NCBI RefSeq assembly: GCF_008087665.1
Contig: NZ_CP042912.1
Coordinates: 6,506,841 to 6,570,840 of the forward strand
DNA length: 64,000 nt
Direction of reading: 5' to 3'
Origin: Mariniblastus fucicola
GTDB lineage: Bacteria; Planctomycetota; Planctomycetia; Pirellulales; Pirellulaceae
Part shown: piece after piece, positions 54,193 to 63,698 of the stretch
Layout: each line of letters starts with the position of its first letter
Position numbering within the stretch: the first letter of the stretch is position 1
Notes under the pieces: generated by a model
Told to the model about the DNA's origin: nothing
What the model saw: only the letters and a program-made list of their open reading frames with translations
Databases searched by the model: none
Position numbers and translations under genes: made by a program

Positions 54193-55968
54193 CTATTTCT
54201 TCAGCGAGGCTTGAGCTTCCTGGAGTGAGATCACACCAAGTAGCACCAGTCGATAGGCGGACGACGCAAGCGGCGTTTTCGCGTTGCTTCGTTTCGCGAT
54301 CGCGTCAACGGGACCAGGCTTCGGCGTCTCCTTCAGCACTTTGCGAACTTCGTCGTTGACCGTCAGCATCTCGAAGATTGCGATCCGACCGACGTGGCCG
54401 AGACCGCCGCAAGTTTGACAGGTCGGAAACTCAATCGGCTTGCCGGTTTCATCAACACGCTGTTCAGGAGGAGGCAATCGCCAAGCCTGGAAAATTGTTT
54501 TCTGCTTGCGTGGATCACCGCCAAGTTGCTGGATCAGTTTTGGCTGGACCTGTACTTCCTGCTTGCAATGATCACACAGTCGTCGGCCAAGACGCTGGTT
54601 CGTCACGTAGCGAACACTATCCGCAAACTGGTTCGGGTTCTTTGAGTTTTGCATGCATCGCAGCAACGCTTCCACCGAAGATTTTGCGGATGTCTGCAGC
54701 CATACAGCGACGTCCTGACCTTTGACGCTCGCTGAGAGTACGTCGGTGACTTCGGGAGATTCGATTTCGAATACGGCCATGGAATCCGGACGCGTCAACA
54801 GTGACTGGGCGAGAGCTTCTTTCTGATTCGGAGTGCCCTGCCCTGCCGGCATGTAATACTTGAGCACGATGTTCTCAACCGTGGTCTCTTCTTCGTTCTC
54901 TTTTGAAACCAGACCGACACAGTCGCGAGTCAAACGATCAGCGGACAACAACAAACCCTGCCACGTTGTCGTCAGACCCTCACCCTTGGGTGCAGAGACG
55001 ATGCAAATGCCTGGTTTGTTGAGTGCTTCGGCGAATGGCTTTTCCATTGACGGAAGCATGCCCAATTTTTTCAGTGGAAGCTGCGCCGACGCGTCGCCGA
55101 TCAACTTCAGCTGAACACGTTCGCCGTTTGGAATTCCCTGCGACACAACGTTGATTTTTCGTTTGCCAAATTCGGGTGACTTGATCGCAAACCGCCCCGC
55201 CTGCTTGTTGCGCCGGTCGGCCGGGTTAAGGCCAGCGATATACTTGAGGCTGTACAAAACATTGTCGCCCGTCTCGCGATCCATCGGTGGGATCGGGTGC
55301 CAGGTTCCATCGACCAAAATCCGCGGCGTTGCTTGCGTTTGGGAGTAGTCGATCAAAACAATGTTGGCCCGTTTGAGCAGGATCTCGGACAACATATCCT
55401 TCAGCACCACAAAACCTGGTGACTGTCGGGCGCGGATCAGATTGGACTGACGATCCGAATCCGTTTCGCCGGCTGGTGTGAATTCAAATTCGGCCCCAAG
55501 GTCCTGTTGTAGTTCATCCAGCTCCAACCCCTGGTCCGGGTTGAGTCTCTGTTTGATCGAAGAGTCTTTCTTGATCCCCGATCTGCGCACAATTCGATAA
55601 ATGAACCACGGCAGAAAAGCACACGCCACGTAGATTGGGTATCCGACCCAGAAAATCGGTATCGAGATCGCCGCGAAAAAACCGGCCAGGTGCACCACGA
55701 TGTTGATCGGATTCCACACCTGTGGCTTTTGACCGGATAGATCCCCGATCCGCGTGGTGTCCCGATTAATCCAGTCCGCAAGGCGAACCCAGATGAAGAA
55801 CACCAACGCAATCAGCCCGATCTTCACCAGTGACAGATAGCCGCCCTGTCCGCGGGCAGCGCCAATCAGTTCTACGCCCGCGCGGGCCTGCGAGTTGGTC
55901 AACAGGACTGCGCTGAAACTCAGGACGAACGCAAACAGCTTCGGCATTACGTGAGACGGTCGAGCCAT
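54193..55968 (-). CDS. Membrane-anchored GspE-like protein with degenerate Walker A (copy 2)
   Basis: 591 residues. Signal or anchor at the N-terminus and two more transmembrane helices (IGLIALVFFIWVRL; IVVHLAGFFAAISIPIFWVG) before the ATPase-like region, an unusual topology for this cytoplasmic family. Motif A reads APKGEGLTTTW instead of G-x4-GKT; Walker B is also lost. Zinc Cys motif kept (CDHCK...CQTCGGLGHVGRIAIFEML). It shares the same remnants as copy 1 (RFRIDGxWHP-like IRVDGTWHPIPPMDRETGD, NPADRRNKQAGRF), so the pair arose by duplication. Confidence 0.85.
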   Translation of the reverse strand: MARPSHVMPKLFAFVLSFSAVLLTNSQARAGVELIGAARGQGGYLSLVKIGLIALVFFIWVRLADWINRDTTRIGDLSGQKPQVWNPINIVVHLAGFFAAISIPIFWVGYPIYVACAFLPWFIYRIVRRSGIKKDSSIKQRLNPDQGLELDELQQDLGAEFEFTPAGETDSDRQSNLIRARQSPGFVVLKDMLSEILLKRANIVLIDYSQTQATPRILVDGTWHPIPPMDRETGDNVLYSLKYIAGLNPADRRNKQAGRFAIKSPEFGKRKINVVSQGIPNGERVQLKLIGDASAQLPLKKLGMLPSMEKPFAEALNKPGICIVSAPKGEGLTTTWQGLLLSADRLTRDCVGLVSKENEEETTVENIVLKYYMPAGQGTPNQKEALAQSLLTRPDSMAVFEIESPEVTDVLSASVKGQDVAVWLQTSAKSSVEALLRCMQNSKNPNQFADSVRYVTNQRLGRRLCDHCKQEVQVQPKLIQQLGGDPRKQKTIFQAWRLPPPEQRVDETGKPIEFPTCQTCGGLGHVGRIAIFEMLTVNDEVRKVLKETPKPGPVDAIAKRSNAKTPLASSAYRLVLLGVISLQEAQASLKK

Positions 55969-56107
55969 TCGTAGTTCAGTTTCCTGCAGATGGGTGACTT
56001 ATGGTGAATCACCATTGTAAATCGGGATAGTAAAAAATACTTGTGAAAAACCGCCACGATCAGTCAACAGACCGGGGCGGTGAATGCGGTTCCTGATCCA
56101 GTCCGGC

Positions 56108-57316
56108 CTAGAGAATACCCGGAGCCGAAACGTCGATACCTTTGAGACGCATTTTCAGGACTTCCTTGTTCGGAGCGACCTGGAAAGCCGTCGGTCGGTC
56201 GATCAGCTCGTCACGGACCAGCTGTTCGAGGCTCATCGTGAAGTCCTGCATGCCTTCTTCGCCAAACATCGGAATGGCATCCGCGAGCTTGTGGTCCTTT
56301 TCCTCCAGGATCAACTTCCGAATGGTCGGATTGAAGGTCATGATCTCACAGGTAGGAACACGTCCCACACCGGGCTTAATCGACTTGAGCAGTTTCTGCC
56401 CGATGATGCCCTTCATGTTCATCGCCATCGCACTGCGAATCGCGCCGTGCATTTCTTCCGGGAACAGGTCGAGAATACGACCGATCGTCGAAGGAGCCGT
56501 TGATGCGTGAATCGTACCGAACACGAGGTGACCCGTTTCCGCCGCGTGAATCGCGGTCATGAACGTTTCTTCGTCACGAAGCTCACCGACGAGGATGATA
56601 TCGGGGTCTTCACGAACGGCATGCTTCATACCGACGCTGAAGTCCACGACATCGATGCCGACTTCACGTTGGTTGATCAGACATTTGTCATCGGTGAAAA
56701 CAAACTCAATCGGATCTTCCAGCGTCAGAATGTGCTTGGAGTAAATCCGGTTGATGTAGTTCAGCATCGATGCGATCGACGTACTTTTACCCGAGCCCGT
56801 AATTCCGGCCAGCAGGATCATGCCCTGTTCGTGGTGGCAAAGCGTTTCGATCGAAGGCGGCAGGTACAGCCCTTCGAAGTCTGGAATAAAGTTGTTCACA
56901 CGACGGGCAACAAGTCCGATCTTTCCCAACTGTTGCAGCATGTTGACGCGGAAACGCCAATCGACGCCATCGACTTCGACGACGTAGGCAAAGTCAGCAC
57001 CGCCTTCTTCGTCAAAGATCTTTCTGGTCCGATCCGTCATCATCGGAAACAGCAGCCGAGCCATCTCTTCGATTTCCACGGCGTCGCGATTCATTGGCTT
57101 AAGCGTGCCGTTGATCCGGATGATCGGCGGCTTGCCAACTTTCATGTGCAAGTCACTGCCCTCCAGCTTCACCAGAGCACGGAAGTATTTGTCGACTTCG
57201 TTGTCTTTTCGCTTCTCGGTAAAGCGGCTGACCATCGCCTCGACTTTTTCATCAGGCGTCATCTGGCCATTTGAGTGACCGTTGGTCGTGTCTTCCGTAT
57301 TGTTCTTTTTCTTCAT
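56108..57316 (-). CDS. pilT: Type IV pilus retraction ATPase PilT
   Basis: 402 residues. Intact Walker A AGITGSGKSTSIASMLNYIN, Asp box region, His box and Walker B REDPDIILVGELRDEETFMTAIHAAETGHLVFGTIHAS. Powers pilus retraction (twitching). Starts with a polar N-terminal extension. It has no zinc Cys motif, as expected for PilT. It lies 140 bp upstream of the two degenerate GspE-like genes, on the same strand, so the broken copies may bind it or the same pilus base. Confidence 0.95.
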   Translation of the reverse strand: MKKKNNTEDTTNGHSNGQMTPDEKVEAMVSRFTEKRKDNEVDKYFRALVKLEGSDLHMKVGKPPIIRINGTLKPMNRDAVEIEEMARLLFPMMTDRTRKIFDEEGGADFAYVVEVDGVDWRFRVNMLQQLGKIGLVARRVNNFIPDFEGLYLPPSIETLCHHEQGMILLAGITGSGKSTSIASMLNYINRIYSKHILTLEDPIEFVFTDDKCLINQREVGIDVVDFSVGMKHAVREDPDIILVGELRDEETFMTAIHAAETGHLVFGTIHASTAPSTIGRILDLFPEEMHGAIRSAMAMNMKGIIGQKLLKSIKPGVGRVPTCEIMTFNPTIRKLILEEKDHKLADAIPMFGEEGMQDFTMSLEQLVRDELIDRPTAFQVAPNKEVLKMRLKGIDVSAPGIL

Positions 57317-57728
57317 TGAGAATTCCGTAGAGGATCATCAAAGTTCGGGCGACAACGATCGGTTGATCGCCTGAAATATCCGCGGAAGCAGTAGAGTTTC
57401 AAGTTCGCCAAACCTTGCCCGAAGTACTCTAAGTTGCGGTTTTCCGTGGGTCAACCAAGCCGCATTTGCGCGGTAAAAATACTTGCAAGGAGGCGATCAG
57501 AAGTCGGGCAATTCCAATAATAGCAGCTGGATCGCACATTTCCATCACAACGTTACCCGCTTCTTTCATCATCGGCCGCTTTCCTGCCTTGCTGCCAGCA
57601 TAACGCTCTGGACGGGCCAATTTTTGGCTTCCCGCCCGAATCCCCTCCGAATCCCCTTAGTCGGTCCGGCATTGGGACGTTATCATCTTGGGCTTTGCCG
57701 ATTCCAATTTCCGGATTTCATCGTATCC
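57317..57728. promoter_or_regulatory. Divergent intergenic region pilT/prfB
   Basis: 412 bp that should carry the divergent promoters of pilT and prfB. Short open frames here lack protein character. I see no RNA gene or repeat. Confidence 0.45.
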
Positions 57729-58830
57729 ATGGACACAGAACTCCTCGACCGCTCAAACTCGATCCGTCAGCGCATTACCCAGTTGCGGGACAGTCTTTGA
57801 CTACGATGCCAAAATAGCCCGCTCTGCTGATATTGAGCAACGAATGGCCGCCGCAAACTTCTGGGACAATCAGGAAACTGCTCAGGAAACCGTCGGGCAG
57901 CTGAAGTCGCTCAAGGCGATCGTCGCTCCCATGAAAGAGCTGCTGACCGCAGGGGAAGACCTCGATGCTCTGTCAGAGATGGCGGAAGAAGACCCTGAAA
58001 TCGTTCCCGAGATCGAAGCCGAAATCAGTCGGCTGGAAACCGTTCTGGACGACCTGGAACTGAAAGCGCTGCTCAATGGAGCCCACGATTCCTGTGGCGC
58101 CATTCTGACGATCAACGCGCGCGATGGCGGTACCGATGCCAATGACTGGGCCGAGATGATGTTGCGGATGTACACGCAATGGGCTCAGAAAAATGACTAT
58201 TCGGTTGAACTGCTTGATCGAAATCCGAACCCGGACGCCGGCATCAACAGCGCCACGATCACGATTCGCGGTCCCATGGCCTACGGTTACCTCAAAGGCG
58301 AAAACGGCGTGCACCGATTGGTTCGCATCAGTCCGTACAACTCGGAAGGCAAGCGACAAACCAGTTTCGCGGCCGTCGACGTGACTCCGGAAATTTCCGA
58401 TTCGGTCGACGTTGAGATCGACGAAAGTGATGTTCGCGTTGACACCTATCGCGCTAGCGGCGCCGGTGGTCAACACGTCAACAAAACCGACAGCGCGATT
58501 CGATTGACGCACGAGCCAACCGGAGTTGCTGTTCAATGTCAGTCGCAGCGGTCGCAACACAAAAATCGTGCTCAGGCCTGGAAGATGTTGCGCGCGGCGT
58601 TGGCCAGAATCGAAGACGAAAAACGCGAAGCCGAAAACGCCGAAAGCTATCGACAGAAAGCCCAAGTCGGATTTGGATCGCAGATTCGAAACTACTTCCT
58701 GCATCCTGACCAACGAGTCAAAGATGCTCGGACTGGCCACTACGTTGGCGACTTTCAGAAAGTGCTCGACGGTGACATCCAGGGTTTTCTGGAAGCCTAC
58801 CTAAACTGGTTGGCCAAAGAAACCAACTAG
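57729..58830 (+). CDS. prfB: Peptide chain release factor 2 with programmed +1 frameshift
   Basis: Two frames joined as 57729-57797 and 57799-58830, 366 residues. The first 23 codons end CTT TGA C (57795-57801), the classic prfB slippery site: at low RF2 the ribosome shifts +1 over CTT and reads GAC. The second frame has the GGQ loop (SGAGGQHVNKTDSAIRLTH) and the stop-recognition loop reading SPYNS where E. coli has SPF. The stimulatory Shine-Dalgarno-like GCGGGA lies 4 bases before the CTT codon, weaker than the E. coli AGGGGG. Confidence 0.96.
57795..57801 (+). promoter_or_regulatory. prfB programmed frameshift site
   Basis: CTTTGAC with GCGGGA at 57785-57790 upstream. The in-frame UGA at 57798-57800 lets RF2 regulate its own synthesis. 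Confidence 0.93.
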
Positions 58831-59507
58831 CTGTTGCTTTCGCCAAAGCCAAATTTTGTGGTTCGCCGTTTTCGCAATAGCCACATTTCATACACAAAAA
58901 ACCGGGGCTGGCGTTCGAGCGGCTAACGTTGCCACTGCCGTTGCTTGGGATCACACTGCAACTGGAAAACGTTACTGATCGTAGCGCCGAACATCGTGCC
59001 GTTGAACTCGCCAATCCCAATGGCGTTGAAACATCTGCCAGTTAACTTTGTAAGTACTCCAAACAAGATTGGCGACAAAGCAGAAGGTTTTGAAAATAAA
59101 TTGCCTGTTTTAACTCCCAGCCAATTGTTGAGTTGCACATCATCCGGTTCAATTTTTGATCGGCATGATCCTTTGTCACTTCAGGTAGACACTGCGACTA
59201 TTTCTACTAGACACTTCTGCGTTCAATGTTGGCAACGCCGCATTCTCTGCCAATGAACCGTCGTTGCGTTGATGCTTCCACGTAGTTGGTTGACGATCGA
59301 TATTGTCTGCTAATGGTCACGATTTGAGTGCGTTGTTTGGGTCACTCGATTGGGTGGTTTAAGGCTCAGGCTCAGTTCCATGATGAAACAATTTACACAT
59401 GTCAAAATCAACACGACACGTAGCGTGTTAGCCCGAAACTTGCCTTTCTTAGTTTGAACAAACAAGCTAGAAAATATGGACTTTCAACCTCTTACAATGT
59501 GTCTGCT
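58831..59507. other. Long non-coding stretch between prfB and the peptidase gene
   Basis: About 680 bp without a supported gene. Short frames on both strands (58923-59138 minus; 58945-59256 plus) show no convincing codon or protein character. A GC-rich segment near 58900-58925 may be part of a dispersed repeat, which I cannot confirm from one copy. Confidence 0.4.
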
Positions 59508-60248
59508 ATGAATCCCCTTCTTCTGGGTTTTATGAACCTTGAGTATTTGCTGATGGTGCTACTCCCTGGCATGCTTCTCTCCGGCGGAGCTTCCTGGTTG
59601 GTTCGTACACGCTTCGCAAAGTACTCAAAGATCCCTTCGACGCGCGGTTACACCGGTCAGATGGCGGCACAGCGACTGTTGGATTTCGCGGGTATTACAG
59701 ATGTCAAAGTAGTACGAGTCGATGGGGTTTTGACCGATCATTACAATCCATCCACCAAACAACTGGCTCTTTCGTCGGCGGTTTTCGATCGAACTTCCGT
59801 TGCCGCGATCGGCGTCGCGACACATGAAGCCGGACACGCGATCCAACACGCGACGGGCTATTATCCATTGAAGTGGAGAAGCGCAATCGTGCCTGTTGCC
59901 AATATCGGCACCAAGTTCGGCACCTATGGAATGATGATCGGTTTGGCGATTCTCGCCGCCGGTTCCGCCTTCGGCACCACGGTCTTTATGGTCGGAGCGT
60001 TGGCATTTCTGATGTTCGTGCTGTTCCAGTTGGTGACGCTGCCAGTCGAATTCAACGCCAGCAACCGTGCAAAACGCCTGGTCGTGGAAGCCGGCATTGT
60101 TGGCGAACAGGAACGCGAAGGTATCGACAAAGTACTTGGCGCTGCAGCGATGACTTACGTGGCAGCGTTTGTCTCGTCTTTGCTGACATTGATTTACTTC
60201 CTGATGAAGTCCGGTTTGCTTAACGGCAGTCGCCAGCGCGGATTCTAG
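59508..60248 (+). CDS. Membrane zinc metallopeptidase (YugP-like)
   Basis: 246 residues. Family motifs GYTGQMAAQRLLDFAGI and VDGVLTDHYNPSTKQLALSSAVF, zinc motif THEAGHAIQHA near 112, then helices (GTYGMMIGLAILAAGSAFG; FMVGALAFLMFVLFQLVTLP), the conserved PVEFNASNRAK and a final transmembrane helix. The ATG at 59508 is chosen because the N-terminal helix starts there; the upstream open stretch is poorly coding. Function unknown. Confidence 0.88.
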   Translation: MNPLLLGFMNLEYLLMVLLPGMLLSGGASWLVRTRFAKYSKIPSTRGYTGQMAAQRLLDFAGITDVKVVRVDGVLTDHYNPSTKQLALSSAVFDRTSVAAIGVATHEAGHAIQHATGYYPLKWRSAIVPVANIGTKFGTYGMMIGLAILAAGSAFGTTVFMVGALAFLMFVLFQLVTLPVEFNASNRAKRLVVEAGIVGEQEREGIDKVLGAAAMTYVAAFVSSLLTLIYFLMKSGLLNGSRQRGF

Positions 60249-60382
60249 AACTCTCTATGTCGTCGCTTTTAAATCGCGGCAGGCGTCGACAAGTTGATCA
60301 TGGAAAAAGAAAGCTGGTTGGTTCACGAAGTGTGGAGATCCAACCAGCCTGTTGATTTCACGATTCGGGACAGCGTCGAACG

Positions 60383-60946
60383 CTAGTCCCATTCTTCTTC
60401 ATCGTCATCTTCCCAGTCTTCGTCGTCATCCAGCTCGTCATCGTCTTCGAGCTCTTCGTCGTCGACTTCTTCCCATTCGTCGTCTTCGAAGTCATCATCT
60501 TCATCGTCGACTTCTTCATCATCGTCATCGTCATCGACGTACTCGTACTCTACATCTTCGTCATCGTCTTCATCGGCGTCGACGTACTCATACTCTTCAT
60601 CGTCTTCGTCTTCATCGTCTTCATCTTCATCGCCGATCTCGTCATCTTCTTCGTCGGCGTCTTCTTCCTCTTCGTCGGCGTCTTCTTCCTCTTCATCGTC
60701 GTCGACGTACTCGTATTCCTCGTCGTCGGCGAGTTCATCATCTTCCTCGAGCTCTTCGTCTTCAAGCTCTTCGTCCTCAAATTCCTCGTCGTCGCTTACG
60801 AGTTCTTCTGCTTCGTCATCTGTACCTGCGATGAGGTATTCCTGGCGCAGCGTCCAAAACTCTTCCGGATCGACGCCGAAAGCGCGTTGAGAAGTTCGTT
60901 GGTTCAGTAGCTCAATGTTGCTTGAAGTATCAATGCACAGATTCAC
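60383..60946 (-). CDS. Extremely acidic low-complexity protein downstream of scpB
   Basis: 187 residues. The first 40 (MNLCIDTSSNIELLNQRTSQ..., FGVDPEEFWTLRQEYLIAGT) form an ordinary globular or helical region. From about 45 to the end nearly every residue is Asp or Glu, with three copies of an EYEYVD motif spaced through the tract. The gene starts 12 bp after the scpB stop, on the same strand. A disordered polyanionic tail could mimic DNA or bind basic partners. I recognise no family for the short N-terminal part. Confidence 0.75.
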   Translation of the reverse strand: MNLCIDTSSNIELLNQRTSQRAFGVDPEEFWTLRQEYLIAGTDDEAEELVSDDEEFEDEELEDEELEEDDELADDEEYEYVDDDEEEEDADEEEEDADEEDDEIGDEDEDDEDEDDEEYEYVDADEDDDEDVEYEYVDDDDDDEEVDDEDDDFEDDEWEEVDDEELEDDDELDDDEDWEDDDEEEWD

Positions 60947-60958
60947 GCTTGGGTCTCC

Positions 60959-61606
60959 TTAAACGTCACTGCCTTCGTCGAGGGGATGTGGGTCTTCTGA
61001 TTCTATCGTCTGATTCTGTTCAGGAGTTGCCCACTCGGGCAACCCTTGTCCTGCCAATTGATCGGCTTTGGGCAGTTCCCGGATGCTGGCGAATCCGAAA
61101 GTTGCCAAAAATTGTTTGGAAGTCCCATACAGGTAGGGTCGCCCAAGGTTTTCACTGCGTCCAACGATGCGAACCAGTCCGGACTCCAGTAGCTGTCGCA
61201 GCATTTCGCCACAGCTAACACCCCGGATGGCTTCTATCTCGGCTTTGATGATTGGCTGACGATACGCAATGATCGTCAACGTTTCCATCGCTGATTTGGA
61301 AATCTTTGGTCGACGCGGGATCTGATCCAGCCTGCCAATCCAGTCCGAAAACTGGGGACGAGTGAGCATTTGATAGCCACCGGCGATTCGCTTGATATGA
61401 AACGCCCGTCCCAATCGATCGTAATGCTGGTTCAGATCGCGAATCATGGTACGCGACTGAGTTCCGTCTTCAAGTCCCGCAAGCTGGCTCAATTTTCGTG
61501 ACGTCAATGGAGCTCGCGCCATCAGCAAAACCGCTTCGAGCCTGCGACGGGCCGCTTTGAGGTCTGGTTCGACCGATGTGCTCTGGTTTGACGTTGAATC
61601 TGACAT
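60959..61606 (-). CDS. scpB: Segregation and condensation protein ScpB
   Basis: 215 residues from the ATG at 61606. Kleisin-associated winged-helix protein of the SMC-ScpAB complex: LEAVLLMARAPLTSRKLSQLAGL, HIKRIAGGYQMLTRPQF, KISKSAMETLTIIAYRQPIIKAEIEAIRGVSCGEMLRQLLESGLVRIVGRSENLGRPYLYGTSKQFLATFG. scpA and smc are not in the window. The frame is open a further 30 codons upstream, but the family starts near 61606. The acidic-tail gene follows at 12 bp. Confidence 0.94.
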   Translation of the reverse strand: MSDSTSNQSTSVEPDLKAARRRLEAVLLMARAPLTSRKLSQLAGLEDGTQSRTMIRDLNQHYDRLGRAFHIKRIAGGYQMLTRPQFSDWIGRLDQIPRRPKISKSAMETLTIIAYRQPIIKAEIEAIRGVSCGEMLRQLLESGLVRIVGRSENLGRPYLYGTSKQFLATFGFASIRELPKADQLAGQGLPEWATPEQNQTIESEDPHPLDEGSDV

Positions 61607-61785
61607 AAAATGCCAAAGAAGGTTTAGGATGGCGAACCAGAGTCGGCCCGACATCGCTATCGGGTGCTCGACGCTTCCGATCAGCTTTCGGACCATGTTT
61701 CGCGAAGTATGTCGCGTGCTCGAACCAAAATCAATACGTTTTTACCAGCGTCTGCTCCCTTACCGGGACCGCCGCGGAACTACCT

Positions 61786-62517
61786 ATGGCCAAGAAAAAA
61801 CAACGAAACGGCCGACTGTTCGTAATTATCACCGTGATTTCGACCATCATCATTGTTCCGCTGACCTACGCGATTCTGTCAGCCTACGGTGAAAAGTCTG
61901 GTATCGAGTTCTCTCCCGACGATTTCTCAATGCGACGATTTAACTACTGCAATTTCCCGATCGTCAACTGGACACGGCGCGGGATCAAGTACACGGACGT
62001 CGAAAATGGTACGGCACTGATGCTGATCGACGATGACTGGATCCGTGAAACGGGACGGACTCCAAAACGTTGGCATCTGGTCAGCGAAAATGGCGGGAAC
62101 TTTTCGACCACCAGAAAAATCTCTGCTGACTGCGACGCCCGGTTCCTGACAAACTATTTCGACCTGTCCAACAACGAAGGTGAAATCTACGTCTCCAAAT
62201 GGACGGATGACAATCCGGACTCGGCGAAGATTTTCTGGCCATTGATCGCAGAGATGGCACGCGACGATTTGTACCTTCCGATCCCTGAGTTGATCGAATT
62301 CGTGCTGGACTATCCGGATCCGGACAAAGACGATGAATTTCCGGTGAAGCTTCGAAAACGTGTTGCCGATGCGTGGTATCAAGCCGGACTGACCGACCAG
62401 CTCAATGGTTCCCACGAGAAAGCTACGGCTCGTTTCGACATGGCAATTGCTACCGGCGAAGGCCATGAGCGTGCCGAACAGGCCAAACTGGATTCCGAAT
62501 CGGCCTCCTCGCCATGA
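61786..62517 (+). CDS. Single-pass membrane protein of unknown function
   Basis: 243 residues. A basic start (MAKKKQRNG) and one transmembrane helix (LFVIITVISTIIIVPLTYAILSAYG), then a soluble region of mixed alpha/beta character and a C-terminal helical, TPR-like end (KRVADAWYQAGLTDQLNGSHEKATARFDMAIATGEGHERAEQAKL). No recognised family. Its stop overlaps the ATG of the cysteine desulfurase by 4 bp, so the two are translationally coupled. Confidence 0.75.
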   Translation: MAKKKQRNGRLFVIITVISTIIIVPLTYAILSAYGEKSGIEFSPDDFSMRRFNYCNFPIVNWTRRGIKYTDVENGTALMLIDDDWIRETGRTPKRWHLVSENGGNFSTTRKISADCDARFLTNYFDLSNNEGEIYVSKWTDDNPDSAKIFWPLIAEMARDDLYLPIPELIEFVLDYPDPDKDDEFPVKLRKRVADAWYQAGLTDQLNGSHEKATARFDMAIATGEGHERAEQAKLDSESASSP

Positions 62518-63698
62518 GCCCCATTTATCTCGACCACAATTCGACGACTCCGATTGACCCATTGGTCGTCGAAGCCATCAACAAAGCGTTTCAGGCGGGC
62601 TATCTCAACCCTGCCAGTCAACACCGCGAAGGCCAACGTGCCCGCCGTGAAATCGAATCGCTGCGACGCAAAATCATGGATATGCTGGGCGGAAAATCTC
62701 ACTCCATGCAAGCCGACCAGTTGATCATCACCAGCGGCGGCACCGAAAGCAACAACCTTGCCTTGATCGGATTGGCCCATCACGCTGCGGCGAAAAATGC
62801 TGCTAACGTCAAGTCACGAATCCTCGTTTCGGCGATTGAACATCCCAGCGTCATTGGTGCCGCAGAAGCGTTACAGCGTCAGGGTTTCGAAGTCGAACAA
62901 ATCAAAGTCGATGAAAATGGAGTCGTCTGTCTAAATGATTTGCGGCAGCGACTGGAAAACGAACTGGCACTCCCGGTGGCCCTGGTCAGCATTATGCTGG
63001 CCAACAACGAGACTGGAGTCATCCAACCGGTGGCCGCAGCCGCTGAAATCTGTCATCAGCATTCTGCGCTACTGCACACCGACGCAGTGCAGATGGTTGG
63101 GAAACTTCCGGTCAATTTCACCGACATCGGTTGCGACGCCATGAGCTTCACGGCTCATAAACTTCACGGGCCGCGCGGCATTGGTGGACTGCTGCTCAAA
63201 CACGGGCTGACTGTTGAACCGATTCTCTTTGGCGGGTTTCAACAAATGGCCATGAGACCTGGCACCGAAGACGTGGCGCTACTTGCCGGAATGCATCGCG
63301 CGATTGAGCTCGCGGTTGAGGATCCCGAGCGTGGTACTCGCATGAACCGACTTCGCGAACAATTGGAATCCGCCCTGCTGCAAAACTTCGACGTCACAAT
63401 CAACGGCCAGCACGCGCCCCGACTGCCGCACACGACCAACGTTTCGTTCACCGGGATTGATCGTCAGGCATTCCTGATGGCGGCCGACATTGAAGGTCTG
63501 GCAATCTCTACCGGTTCTGCCTGCGCTAGCGGATCCAGCGAACCTTCTCCGGTTTTAACGGCAATGCAAGCCAACAACGATGTTGTACTCGGTTCCATTC
63601 GCATCAGTTTGGGAGCCACGACGACCGAAACCGAGATCGAAGCTGCTACGGCGAAGATCAGCTCAATTGTGGATAACCTGTCCAAACTTCGTTCGTAA
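62514..63698 (+). CDS. Cysteine desulfurase, IscS/NifS class
   Basis: 394-residue PLP enzyme that moves sulfur from cysteine to Fe-S or tRNA-thiolation acceptors. Start IYLDHNSTTPIDPLV, GGTESNNLAL, the PLP Lys in SFTAHKLHGPRGIGGLLL, and the mobile active-site Cys in STGSACASGSSEPSPVL. This is the group with the Cys on a long flexible loop (class I). SufE (17882-18301) prefers class II SufS partners, so this enzyme need not be its partner. Preceded by a coupled membrane protein gene. Confidence 0.95.
   Translation: MSPIYLDHNSTTPIDPLVVEAINKAFQAGYLNPASQHREGQRARREIESLRRKIMDMLGGKSHSMQADQLIITSGGTESNNLALIGLAHHAAAKNAANVKSRILVSAIEHPSVIGAAEALQRQGFEVEQIKVDENGVVCLNDLRQRLENELALPVALVSIMLANNETGVIQPVAAAAEICHQHSALLHTDAVQMVGKLPVNFTDIGCDAMSFTAHKLHGPRGIGGLLLKHGLTVEPILFGGFQQMAMRPGTEDVALLAGMHRAIELAVEDPERGTRMNRLREQLESALLQNFDVTINGQHAPRLPHTTNVSFTGIDRQAFLMAADIEGLAISTGSACASGSSEPSPVLTAMQANNDVVLGSIRISLGATTTETEIEAATAKISSIVDNLSKLRS

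Noticed and set aside
57429..57620. 63-codon minus-strand frame in the pilT/prfB gap
   Set aside because: No protein character, and lies where divergent promoters are expected.
58923..59138. Minus-strand open frame ending in QLQCDPKQRQWQR, near prfB
   Set aside because: Too short and without supporting context to call a gene or relic from this window alone.
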